From a virus, in the IMG/VR virus record IMGVR_UViG_3300005613_003190, positions 1 through 30,768 of that record: a stretch of DNA of 30,768 nucleotides, one strand, 5' to 3'. The notes under the pieces were generated by a model. The model did not search any database. It worked only from the letters and a program-made list of their open reading frames with translations, and was not told the DNA's origin. Below, piece by piece: positions 24,057 through 30,400 of this stretch. Within the stretch, counting starts at the first letter, position 1, and each line of letters begins with the position of its first letter. The position numbers and the translations under genes were made by a program.

Positions 24057-24276
24057 TTTCTTCCTTCTTTGTGTTATCTTTAATCCACTTGACAAAGGTA
24101 TCAATTGCTACTGATACTACTGGAACAAGCATGATTCCTGCTGTTCCAAGGTCTACGTCGCTAATGTTTTCACCAACGTAGGTTAGCACGGCAGCTAGAC
24201 CAACAAGTGCTGCGTTTTTGCCAAGATTAACTAAATCTGATGTGTTTAATGCGAATTTCTTTGAGTTTTCATTCAT
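24049..24276 (-). CDS. Small two-helix membrane protein, holin-like
   Basis: 75 aa with two hydrophobic stretches (about residues 22-38, AALVGLAAVLTYVG, and 43-64, LGTAGIMLVPVVSVAIDTFV), a short polar turn and a Lys-rich charged C-terminus (KDNTKKEENV). Size and layout match small class II or III holins, but holins have no reliable sequence signature. Preceded by AGGAG; overlaps the peptidase gene by 8 nt. Confidence 0.62.
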   Translation of the reverse strand: MNENSKKFALNTSDLVNLGKNAALVGLAAVLTYVGENISDVDLGTAGIMLVPVVSVAIDTFVKWIKDNTKKEENV

Positions 24277-24286
24277 TATTATTCTC

Positions 24287-24793
24287 CTAATCTAAACCAA
24301 GTACAAATATTTTATAAGTTACGCCAGAGCCAAGATCATCTAGATATACATATCTTTGAATAGTTGAAACTACGAATCCATCATATGGATCGTTATATGT
24401 AAATCCAGAATAAGGTTTAACTAAGAGATTACCACTTCCTCCATTGAATAGATTTGTACATGCGTTGCTACCAGTTGAAGCAATAGTAAAATCGTAACCC
24501 TCAGTTGTGGATGTATTGTAAACTGAAAAGTTTTTTACACCAGTAAACTGTATACTTTGAGATGAGTCAAAAGTCGTTTGTGGAAAAGAATATAAATCTA
24601 CCTGTGTAGAACCACCAGAAGGTAGCACCCCAGTTATAGTAGCTGCGTTTGTTATCTCATTAACTCCAGTTCCATATGTATATGAAGTGACTGAAGAAAT
24701 TGAGTCATTCAATGATAAACTAGTATTTAATTGAGTATCAGTCAATGTAAAACTTAGTCTATTTGAAGATGACGATGTTATTTCAAGAGCCAT
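24287..24793 (-). CDS. Putative virion-associated beta-rich protein
   Basis: A 168-aa protein, Ser/Thr/Gly/Tyr-rich with few charged residues and only one Cys, alternating as in beta-sandwich virion proteins (MALEITSSSSNRLSFTLTD, then VDLYSFPQTTF, then YVYLDDLGSGVTYKIFVLG). No family is recognised. Composition differs sharply from the charged replication proteins. AAGGT precedes the ATG. A structural or tail decoration role is inferred from composition only. Confidence 0.72.
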   Translation of the reverse strand: MALEITSSSSNRLSFTLTDTQLNTSLSLNDSISSVTSYTYGTGVNEITNAATITGVLPSGGSTQVDLYSFPQTTFDSSQSIQFTGVKNFSVYNTSTTEGYDFTIASTGSNACTNLFNGGSGNLLVKPYSGFTYNDPYDGFVVSTIQRYVYLDDLGSGVTYKIFVLGLD

Positions 24794-24797
24794 TGTA

Positions 24798-25109
24798 TTA
24801 CCTTATGTCCAATCTTGCTATATGGTTATCGTTATGATCTTTAATCATTTCGTTAATAGCTTTTGATAATTCTTTTAGAGCGTCATTTGTTTGTTTCTGT
24901 CTGAAGTTAGCATCTTCCCTCCACTCTGATCTTTCTTCTTTGTGTAGGGTATGAATCTCGTTTAGTGTTTCCGAAAAACATCTCGCTCTTTTATCTTCCC
25001 TTTTATTAGAAGACGCCACAATATAAAATACCAAAGTAATCAAGGAGGTGATTAATAATCCAGCCAGACCTAATTCCGTCGTCCATAGAGATGAAAGAAA
25101 TGAAAGCAT
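24798..25109 (-). CDS. N-terminal membrane anchor plus coiled coil (spanin/holin-like)
   Basis: 103 aa: one hydrophobic helix (about residues 12-34, LGLAGLLITSLITLVFYIVA) followed by a long charged helix rich in Glu, Lys and Arg. This is the layout of inner-membrane spanins and of BhlA/UviB-type holin-like proteins. No outer-membrane lipoprotein spanin partner was found next to it. GGAG lies before the ATG. It starts about 20 nt after a strong hairpin (25130-25153). Confidence 0.6.
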   Translation of the reverse strand: MLSFLSSLWTTELGLAGLLITSLITLVFYIVASSNKREDKRARCFSETLNEIHTLHKEERSEWREDANFRQKQTNDALKELSKAINEMIKDHNDNHIARLDIR

Positions 25110-25129
25110 GTTTAATCTCCACTAAGAGG

Positions 25130-25153
25130 ATCACCCCCCAAAAGGGGGGTGAT
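25130..25153 (-). other. Strong GC hairpin between virion-like and spanin-like genes
   Basis: A perfect 10-bp stem (ATCACCCCCC with GGGGGGTGAT) and an AAAA loop on the plus strand. On the minus strand it follows the stop of the 25169-25786 gene by 15 nt. No T-run follows on that strand, so it is not a standard intrinsic terminator; it could mark an mRNA 3' end or protect the abundant message upstream. Confidence 0.75.
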
Positions 25154-25168
25154 TGTTAAAAAACGTAA

Positions 25169-25786
25169 TTACTTAGCTGGATAATCTTTGAGTTGAGCGT
25201 CAATTGCACCATACATGTAAGCTAATTCGCCAGGAACGCTTCTGTATGTAACAAACTGACCTTGATCTACTGCCGGGTTAGAATTATCAGTTGGAAGAAC
25301 GTAGCTTACATTATTTGTTGCAGGGGCTGAACTCCAATTAGTTCTTTGACCTGAAATGCCTACACCTCTCCAGTATCCAGATCTATGAGCAGTTGAAGTC
25401 TTAGCACCCTTAGATTTGTTACTGATTAGTGTATGAGGACGATTTGCAGCTTCACCATTAATGGATAGTAATGTGCTAGCAACGTTATTAATCTTTGTGG
25501 CAACGGTTCTGATCATGAATTGATCTTGAACATAAGCAAATGTTCCAGCGGTAAAAGCCTTTTGGGCACTATATGCATGTGCAGCACCCGATGCTTCAAG
25601 AACAAGAACCTGCCTTACGTCTCCATCAATTGCATTTGATGTTAAAGGAAAAGTTTGTGTGATTGGACCGTTGGTTGTATCACTTGCTGATGTGATGCCA
25701 ACTACTGTACCGCCATCTAATTTTTCTGTTGGTGAACTGCTATTTCCAGTTGCACCGTAAATGATTGTATTTGGTAGTAAAGCCAT
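25169..25786 (-). CDS. Putative virion structural protein
   Basis: A 205-aa protein, Ala/Thr/Ser/Asn-rich, free of Cys, with phage structural character (MALLPNTIIYGATGNSSSP, then VVGITSASDTTNGP, then DGDVRQVLVLEASG). No family is recognised with certainty. It stands apart from its neighbours with about 80 nt upstream, holding a TATAAT box, and a hairpin downstream, so it may be made separately and in large amounts. GGAG precedes the ATG. A capsid decoration or similar role is inference. Confidence 0.72.
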   Translation of the reverse strand: MALLPNTIIYGATGNSSSPTEKLDGGTVVGITSASDTTNGPITQTFPLTSNAIDGDVRQVLVLEASGAAHAYSAQKAFTAGTFAYVQDQFMIRTVATKINNVASTLLSINGEAANRPHTLISNKSKGAKTSTAHRSGYWRGVGISGQRTNWSSAPATNNVSYVLPTDNSNPAVDQGQFVTYRSVPGELAYMYGAIDAQLKDYPAK

Positions 25787-25856
25787 TTTAATTTCTCCAA
25801 GCTTTATTAGCCAGTTTCCATTTTATCCTAAATGTTTTTAGTCCATTTCCCGTATT

Positions 25857-25862
25857 ATTATA
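25857..25862 (-). promoter_or_regulatory. Possible -10 box for the virion-like gene
   Basis: TATAAT on the minus strand about 70 nt before the start at 25786. No good -35 hexamer lies 16-18 nt upstream, so this is weak evidence by itself. The 81-nt gap between genes gives it room to act. Confidence 0.35.
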
Positions 25863-25867
25863 CTCCA

Positions 25868-26554
25868 TTAAAGACTGTCGTAGATTATTATATTTCCGTT
25901 TTTCAGAGATTTTAGATTTTGTAATTTTTTGTAATAGTCCAAATCTGATCCGCATTCAGAATTTTTTATGGTCTTAACTTCTCCATCATTGCTGAAAAAT
26001 ACTGCCCATCTTTCAGAATCTTTGATATTAAAAAAGGCATCGTTTATTCTTGCTATAACGGTGTTTATAACATTATCAACATCGTTATTTCCTTCAATGA
26101 AAGTCTCTTCCATATTTAGGGTTTTACATAAATCTTTTTGTATTTGTATTCTAACTGCGGCAAATGAAAACATTTTTTCAATACCTATGAAAAACCTATA
26201 TGGAGATAAAACTTTAAGGCATCCAATGCCGTTTATATCATTATTGAGTATATCAAAGTCTTTTTTGGTGAGTTTGAAATTCGTGTGCCCTATCCAGCAC
26301 TCAAACATATTATATGGCGAAAAATCATCTTCAATGTTATACCATCCAAATGGAGTGCGAACCTTGTCGCTCACAAGAAGGTCTTCAAAATTTATTAGAC
26401 GACCAACTATATTTTCATCAGAGCCCTCATCTTCAGGATCTACTACCCCGTCTTCATCTTCATCAATTATATCATCTTGAGTCATATGATTGATTTGATT
26501 TGTTTCACTTACCGGAGTAAATTTTTCCCAGGCTATTTTTCTTTCAGTTGTCAT
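25868..26554 (-). CDS. Unknown protein with acidic N-terminal stretch
   Basis: 228 aa, family not recognised. Residues about 25-50 are very acidic (DDIIDEDEDGVVDPEDEGSD), the remainder a mixed alpha/beta domain with several aromatic residues (FGWYNIEDDFSPYNMF). No signal peptide, membrane helix or catalytic motif seen. AAGGA precedes the ATG. Function unknown. Confidence 0.72.
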   Translation of the reverse strand: MTTERKIAWEKFTPVSETNQINHMTQDDIIDEDEDGVVDPEDEGSDENIVGRLINFEDLLVSDKVRTPFGWYNIEDDFSPYNMFECWIGHTNFKLTKKDFDILNNDINGIGCLKVLSPYRFFIGIEKMFSFAAVRIQIQKDLCKTLNMEETFIEGNNDVDNVINTVIARINDAFFNIKDSERWAVFFSNDGEVKTIKNSECGSDLDYYKKLQNLKSLKNGNIIIYDSL

Positions 26555-26563
26555 ATTTTTTCC

Positions 26564-26851
26564 TTACTTAAAAGAGCTTGGCTTTATTAAGGGCTTGCTA
26601 GAATCCAAAGCATTTAATAATGCATCATCTTGATTTTGAGAAATTATATGCATAAATGCCTTTATAGTTTCCAGCTCTTCTGCCTTGTTATTCTGTACTA
26701 AATCTTTTTCTATAGTCTTCAAAAAAAGATCAGTTCCAGTTGGAGACATTATGAAAAATATTAAATTCTGAAACGATTCTATACTATCGTATTGTATTGA
26801 TATAAATGGTTTAGATCCGTCAAATTCTATCTTTATGTAGTTTTCGCTCAT
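26564..26851 (-). CDS. Small unknown protein
   Basis: 95 aa of unknown family. An N-terminal beta pattern (IKIEFDGSKPFISIQYDS) is followed by two helices. The start overlaps the previous stop (ATGA), supporting a real coupled gene. No motif or partner identified. Confidence 0.68.
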   Translation of the reverse strand: MSENYIKIEFDGSKPFISIQYDSIESFQNLIFFIMSPTGTDLFLKTIEKDLVQNNKAEELETIKAFMHIISQNQDDALLNALDSSKPLIKPSSFK

Positions 26852-27198
26852 AGTGATTTATTGTTTACGAGTCTGTATAACTCTAGGCTGTTTTTATCAA
26901 AGTTAACGAAAGATCCGGTTTTTGAGGCTGTTGACGGAGAGATGAATGTGTACAAAATAGTAATAATAGAGTCTTCATTAATGATTGATGATATTTGTTT
27001 AGTTTGATAAACAATATTCAGATCACTTGTGTAAAACATTTCACTAAGCTTTTGATATATTTGTTCTTCTATGCATGGCTCTTTACCTAAAAACAGTTGA
27101 GGGAATGAACCATTATCATCTATTAATACAAGGAGTTTTCCATCTTCACTAGAAGGTGTTATAATTCTGAAGCTTATATTTATACCAAAGAGTTCCAT
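26848..27198 (-). CDS. Small unknown protein after the GT4 gene
   Basis: 116 aa, alternating hydrophobic strands (NISFRIITP, KLLVLIDDNG, IITILYTFIS) with one central helix. No known motif was recognised. It begins inside the last 19 nt of the glycosyltransferase gene with only a weak RBS, so the start is less certain. Function unknown. Confidence 0.65.
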   Translation of the reverse strand: MELFGINISFRIITPSSEDGKLLVLIDDNGSFPQLFLGKEPCIEEQIYQKLSEMFYTSDLNIVYQTKQISSIINEDSIITILYTFISPSTASKTGSFVNFDKNSLELYRLVNNKSL

Positions 27199-28262
27199 AT
27201 GTTTTCCACAATTGTTTGTGCCGTATTAGTCCATGTGAATTTTTTGGCGGTTTCAATACCATGAGTATTTAATGAAAGATTTCCATCTTGTCTTTTGCGA
27301 TGGATACTTCTCATATGTTCTACGCATTGTTCTATTTCGCTATTTCCAATTTTTCTCCATTCAAAATCCCCATTGAAAAATTTCATATCTTTTGCTGGCT
27401 CATATCCGCTTTCCATATTTATAAGAAGTGAGTTTTCATTATTGCAGAATTCAGTATGTGCGGTGGCGTTTGTTATTATTAAATGTCTACCGCAGGCAAG
27501 AAGTTCAATTGCTTCTAAATTCCACCCTTCTGCTCTTGATGGGAAAATGCCACAATGTATCTGGGCCATAATATTATAGACTGCTTTCTGAGTTTTCTGC
27601 CTATCTACAAATAATATTTTGTTTCCAAGCTTTGAATTCTTATACTTGCTAATCCAATTATTTGTTTGATCTGTACTTAGAAATACATTATGAGGCATCA
27701 TAACCAATATAACGTCATCATCTTTTTCAAAAGCCTTATTGAAAATATCAGCTAATACATCATGACCTTTTCTTGTTTCCCATTTTCCAAAATTTCCGAA
27801 TATAGTTTTATTTGTATTTGGAAGTGGGCATGGAGAAAATAGCTGATTATCTACGCCAAGAGGAACGACAGATATGTTTCCTTTTTGGGAAGGTACTTTA
27901 TTTTCAACGACGCCTTTAGCCCAGTTTGAACAAACAAAGATTTTGTCTGGATTACTTAGAGAATGAATTTCCTTAACATTAAAATCTTCTAGTTCAAATA
28001 TTGGCATACCAATTCTGACGCCCCTGCCATAGAATGCGTCCAGATCATGCTGATGCCATATTTTAAGACATGGTGCATCAAAAGAGTAATCCCAGCGAAT
28101 TAAGACTTTTTTGATATCATCTAATAAGTTTTCGTCTGGAACTGTTTGTCCTATTGGTATATACCTAAGATCATGACCAAGTTTATTAAGCTCTCTTATT
28201 ATATTTGAAGAAACATATCCATAAGATGTTGTATTTACTGGTGCATTTATATTAAGTATCAT
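27180..28262 (-). CDS. Glycosyltransferase, GT-B fold (GT4-like)
   Basis: A 360-aa enzyme. The C-terminal nucleotide-sugar domain includes VPLGVDNQLFSP, FGNFGKWETRKGHDVL and the E-x7-E motif in EGWNLEAIELLACG (about residues 245-258), all typical of GT4 retaining glycosyltransferases. The N-terminal domain starts as a Rossmann strand (MILNINAPVNTTSYGYVS) with a Gly-containing loop. Substrate unknown; phage enzymes of this type modify DNA bases, virion proteins or host surface sugars. The start lies 11 nt inside the end of a small upstream gene. Confidence 0.87.
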   Translation of the reverse strand: MILNINAPVNTTSYGYVSSNIIRELNKLGHDLRYIPIGQTVPDENLLDDIKKVLIRWDYSFDAPCLKIWHQHDLDAFYGRGVRIGMPIFELEDFNVKEIHSLSNPDKIFVCSNWAKGVVENKVPSQKGNISVVPLGVDNQLFSPCPLPNTNKTIFGNFGKWETRKGHDVLADIFNKAFEKDDDVILVMMPHNVFLSTDQTNNWISKYKNSKLGNKILFVDRQKTQKAVYNIMAQIHCGIFPSRAEGWNLEAIELLACGRHLIITNATAHTEFCNNENSLLINMESGYEPAKDMKFFNGDFEWRKIGNSEIEQCVEHMRSIHRKRQDGNLSLNTHGIETAKKFTWTNTAQTIVENIWNSLV

Positions 28263-28431
28263 TAGATTGTTTTCTTATTGGTTCTATTTTTTCTTCTTGC
28301 ATTTTCTTGATTTGCTCTAGTTCTTCTTCTAGTTTTCTATTTGTTCTAAGAAAATTCCTCCTTGCAAGAACTCTTTTCTTTGCCCGCTCTTTTCTCTTTT
28401 GCTCTTTACGTTGTTGTTGCTTTTTACTCAT
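28252..28431 (-). CDS. 59-aa highly basic coiled-coil protein
   Basis: A short gene filling what would otherwise be a gap. It begins MSKKQQQRKEQKRKERAKKR, continues as a Lys/Glu/Leu helix (RKLEEELEQIKKMQEEKIE) and ends in NDT. The start overlaps the upstream stop by 8 nt and the stop overlaps the glycosyltransferase start by 11 nt, so its placement fits the tight packing around it. Probably a nucleic-acid- or ribosome-interacting helix, but no family is known. Confidence 0.6.
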   Translation of the reverse strand: MSKKQQQRKEQKRKERAKKRVLARRNFLRTNRKLEEELEQIKKMQEEKIEPIRKQSNDT

Positions 28432-28666
28432 CTGTTACATCCACCTGAGTTTTCAAGTATAGTATTTCATCCGCTTTTAATAAAATAGTTTCTCTTCCAA
28501 GCTCATTATCGCTTACTATTTCAACGCAATTATCATCAAATTCTCCAGAAAATACACTGTATACTTGATCCACTAACGCATTGGTATTATTGATTGATAA
28601 GTATGCGTGTATTTCCTGGGAATTTTTTAGATGAATTGTTACTTTCTTTTTATGTTCCTTGGTCAT
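28424..28666 (-). CDS. Small unknown protein downstream of ssb
   Basis: 80 aa, beta-rich at the start (KKVTIHLKNSQEIHAYLSI) and again at the end (ETILLKADEILYLKTQVDV). No motif recognised. It starts one base after ssb ends, with no clear RBS, so translation is likely coupled to ssb. Confidence 0.68.
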   Translation of the reverse strand: MTKEHKKKVTIHLKNSQEIHAYLSINNTNALVDQVYSVFSGEFDDNCVEIVSDNELGRETILLKADEILYLKTQVDVTDE

Positions 28667-28667
28667 G

Positions 28668-29006
28668 TTAGAAACTATTTTCTAGCTTTTGCTTTCTTGC
28701 TATTTTGATGATACTATTAGCGTAAACAGCGGGCTCCTTGCGATTTACTTCGTTCTTGTCAGTATATTCCTCAATAGCAAGCCTTCCATAAGCAATAACC
28801 TTGTCTCCCTTTTCAATGCCGTGATATTCTAGATCATTGAAAGCATATCCAAAAAGTTTAACATCAATAAAGAGCGTATCTTCGGTTTCACCTCGCTTTG
28901 TATTGCAGGCGATTCTTACCTTGCCAAACTTTCCTTTTTCTGATTCAAATACTTCTGGATCTTTAACAACATTTCCAATCAAACGAACTTCATTATTTAA
29001 TGACAT
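28668..29006 (-). CDS. ssb: Single-stranded DNA-binding protein
   Basis: 112 aa forming a single OB-fold: SLNNEVRLIGNVVKDPEV, then FGKVRIACNTKRG, then FIDVKLFGYAFNDLEYHGIEKGD, then VIAYGRLAIEEYTD, all in the order of bacterial SSB. It lacks the long linker and acidic tip of host SSB and ends ENSF, so it may not recruit partners in the host manner. It would coat single strands during phage replication and assist RecA. GAGGT precedes the ATG; a promoter and 5' hairpin lie upstream. Confidence 0.9.
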   Translation of the reverse strand: MSLNNEVRLIGNVVKDPEVFESEKGKFGKVRIACNTKRGETEDTLFIDVKLFGYAFNDLEYHGIEKGDKVIAYGRLAIEEYTDKNEVNRKEPAVYANSIIKIARKQKLENSF

Positions 29007-29027
29007 TTTTTACCTCGCGTATAGAAT

Positions 29028-29049
29028 GGAAGGGGATTTCTCCCCTTCC
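29028..29049 (-). other. Leader hairpin of ssb
   Basis: A perfect 9-bp stem (GGAAGGGGA with TCCCCTTCC) and 4-nt loop, right after the TATAAT box of the minus-strand ssb promoter. No T-run follows, so it is not a plain terminator. It may form at the very 5' end of the ssb transcript. Confidence 0.7.
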
Positions 29050-29051
29050 TC

Positions 29052-29080
29052 ATTATATCTAAATTCAAACAGTTTCCCAA
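29052..29080 (-). promoter_or_regulatory. Sigma70-like promoter for ssb
   Basis: Minus strand -35 TTGGGA (29080-29075), 17-nt spacer, -10 TATAAT (29057-29052). It overlaps the end of the 29065-29364 gene. The start point would fall at the edge of the leader hairpin. Confidence 0.6.
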
Positions 29081-29364
29081 TCAAAAATATTCAGCATCTT
29101 TCCACGAACAATCTGAGCATGTCCGCGATTTGACGTTGAATGCACTGCATTTGCGAGTGACTGAGACATGCCAAGAAGTCTAGCAGCCCTCAGAGTTCCA
29201 CGCTTTGTTGGTGGATGATATCCTAGATTGCAAATAAAAGCAACAGCAGTAACTGGATTAAAAGTCCTGCCCCCGCGAGTACCTACTAGGCGATTTCCAA
29301 CATATTCCCAGTTATAGCCGCTAGAACACTCCTCAAATAGACTTAAAAATTCATTCTGATTCAT
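29065..29364 (-). CDS. First gene of the leftward unit, unknown, possibly regulatory
   Basis: 99 aa, no family recognised. The C-terminal half includes TLRAARLLGMSQSLANAVHS, which resembles a helix-turn-helix, with an Arg/Gly-rich first half (GTRGGRTFNPVTAVAF). It is the promoter-proximal gene of the leftward unit, with a good promoter and AGGAGGA immediately before the ATG, so it is expected to be made early and strongly. A DNA-binding or host-directed role is inference from position and the HTH-like pattern. Confidence 0.78.
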   Translation of the reverse strand: MNQNEFLSLFEECSSGYNWEYVGNRLVGTRGGRTFNPVTAVAFICNLGYHPPTKRGTLRAARLLGMSQSLANAVHSTSNRGHAQIVRGKMLNIFDWETV

Positions 29365-29411
29365 ATGATTTCCTCCTAAAAAAATTTCTGAGTAAATTTC
29401 CCATACATCAC

Positions 29412-29439
29412 ATTATATCCGAAAAGTCTTCGGTTGCAA
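29412..29439 (-). promoter_or_regulatory. Main leftward promoter
   Basis: Minus strand -35 TTGCAA (29439-29434), 16-nt spacer, -10 TATAAT (29417-29412), 48 nt before the first leftward gene. The spacer is an inverted repeat (see 29419-29433). Confidence 0.65.
29419..29433. promoter_or_regulatory. Inverted repeat between -35 and -10, possible operator
   Basis: CCGAA-5 nt-TTCGG fills nearly the whole spacer of the leftward promoter. Dyad symmetry at this place is typical of repressor operators. No second copy was found in the window. Confidence 0.45.
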
Positions 29440-29491
29440 CTCGGTTTCTAAAAATTTTTTGGAAAGTGTGATTTTGGCGAGGGTTTTTGGC

Positions 29492-29497
29492 TATAAT
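29492..29497 (+). promoter_or_regulatory. Plus-strand -10 box within an inverted repeat
   Basis: TATAAT lies inside GGCTAT-6 nt-ATAGCC (29489-29506). The -35 region is poor. It would start the candidate RNA at 29500-29670. Confidence 0.4.
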
Positions 29498-29499
29498 GG

Positions 29500-29670
29500 G
29501 ATAGCCAGCAGTTGATTCCTGGTCTACAGCCCATATTGGCAACGAAGAATCAGCAAACTTGGATGTGCGTAGGCGAAATAAACTCAGCTAAAGAACCTCC
29601 ATCGGCATGAACAGCTATTCGTAGTCTGAGCATTCAGTAAATGTTCATGTTATCCTTTCAAGTTTTTTCT
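29500..29670 (+). ncRNA. Candidate structured RNA in the divergent region
   Basis: A GC-richer segment in an AT-rich gap, downstream of a plus-strand TATAAT. Possible stems include CTCAGCTA with TAG-(T bulge)-CTGAG (29583-29590 with 29622-29630) and, as an alternative to it, GAGCATT with AATGTTC (29628-29634 with 29640-29646, one G-U pair). Six T residues stand at 29663-29668. It does not match tRNA, tmRNA or 6S RNA as far as I can see. Proposed only from composition, position and pairing. Confidence 0.3.
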
Positions 29671-29700
29671 CTCTCTTCTGAGCTTTTATTATTTTTTCAC

Positions 29701-29723
29701 TATAATAGAGTTAAGTACTCTAT
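29701..29723 (+). promoter_or_regulatory. Rightward -10 box with immediate hairpin
   Basis: TATAAT (29701-29706), then the inverted repeat ATAGAGT-5 nt-ACTCTAT (29705-29723), which overlaps the box. The -35 match is weak. The first rightward gene starts at 29750 and has no clear RBS, unlike the leftward genes. Confidence 0.5.
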
Positions 29724-29749
29724 AGTCTTCTCCTTTTATAGAAATAGTT

Positions 29750-30400
29750 ATGAATACAAAAGTGATTTCGTTTAGTTTATGGGGAAGCAATCCAAAATAC
29801 ACCATTGGTGCATTAAGGAATGCTGAACTTGCTACTGAGATTTATCCAGGGTGGATATGTAAGTTCTTCGTAGGAATGGATGTTCCTGAAGATATAGTCC
29901 GTAGGTTAGAAGATTTTAACAATACTATAGTTGTTAAGAAGGAAAGCGAGTCCAACTGGGAAAGTATGTTCTGGAGATTTGACACTGCCTACGATAACAC
30001 AATATCTGCTTCCATTTTTAGAGATACCGACTCTAGACTATCTTACAGAGAAAAGTACGCCGTAGATGAATGGCTGGATAGCGATAAGACATTCCATATA
30101 ATGCGAGATCACCCATATCATAGGTTTCCAATCCTTGGTGGAATGTGGGGGTATAGGAATAATAATATTTATCCTATGCGTGAATTACTGCAAGGCTTTG
30201 AAAAACAAAATAAGTATGGAACGGATTACGAATTCTTTATAACTAAGCTTTATCCACTTATCGGTGATGATAAAGTAGTTCATGATCCATTCTTTGATAA
30301 GATAGATTTCCCGAAGCCTAGAATTGGTACAGAATTTGTGGGAGATGTATTTGATAGTAATGAACACAGACATCCAGAATACCATAAATTGATAGGATAA
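29750..30400 (+). CDS. Glycosyltransferase-like protein (GT-A type, DxD)
   Basis: 216 aa, first of the rightward genes. The N-terminus VISFSLWGSNPKYT and PGWICKFFVG, the segment IFRDTDSRLSYRE with a DxD-type metal site (about residues 90-95), HIMRDHPYHRFPILGGMWGYR and DYEFFITKLYP are hallmarks of a nucleotide-sugar transferase-like family met in phages and in bacterial polysaccharide loci. Donor and acceptor are unknown. It is followed without gap by a second glycosyltransferase gene, so the two are probably co-transcribed. Confidence 0.8.
   Translation: MNTKVISFSLWGSNPKYTIGALRNAELATEIYPGWICKFFVGMDVPEDIVRRLEDFNNTIVVKKESESNWESMFWRFDTAYDNTISASIFRDTDSRLSYREKYAVDEWLDSDKTFHIMRDHPYHRFPILGGMWGYRNNNIYPMRELLQGFEKQNKYGTDYEFFITKLYPLIGDDKVVHDPFFDKIDFPKPRIGTEFVGDVFDSNEHRHPEYHKLIG

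Larger units (their letters stand above)
29365..29749. other. Divergent control region (about 385 bp without a gene)
   Basis: Holds the leftward promoter with an inverted repeat (29412-29439), a plus-strand TATAAT within a 6-bp inverted repeat (29489-29506), a GC-richer stretch (29500-29629, 60 of 130 bases G or C, against 27 of 100 at 29641-29740), and a second plus-strand TATAAT with a hairpin (29701-29723) ahead of the rightward genes. No ORF with a plausible start was found in the GC-richer stretch. Confidence 0.8.

Noticed and set aside
24057-24104. Longer peptidase from 24104
   Set aside because: The extension lies inside the holin-like gene; 24056 has AAGGAAG at proper spacing.
25130-25153. 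Standard intrinsic terminator for leftward transcription
   Set aside because: The stem is followed by CCTCTTA and not a T-run on the minus strand, so it is listed only as a hairpin.
29498-29586. Open frame of about 28 codons in the divergent region
   Set aside because: It is preceded by a stop and has no start near its beginning or RBS; this length is expected by chance.
29500-29640. tRNA or tmRNA in the GC-richer stretch
   Set aside because: No cloverleaf, no TPsiC-type GTTCRA motif and no CCA-ready acceptor stem could be built.
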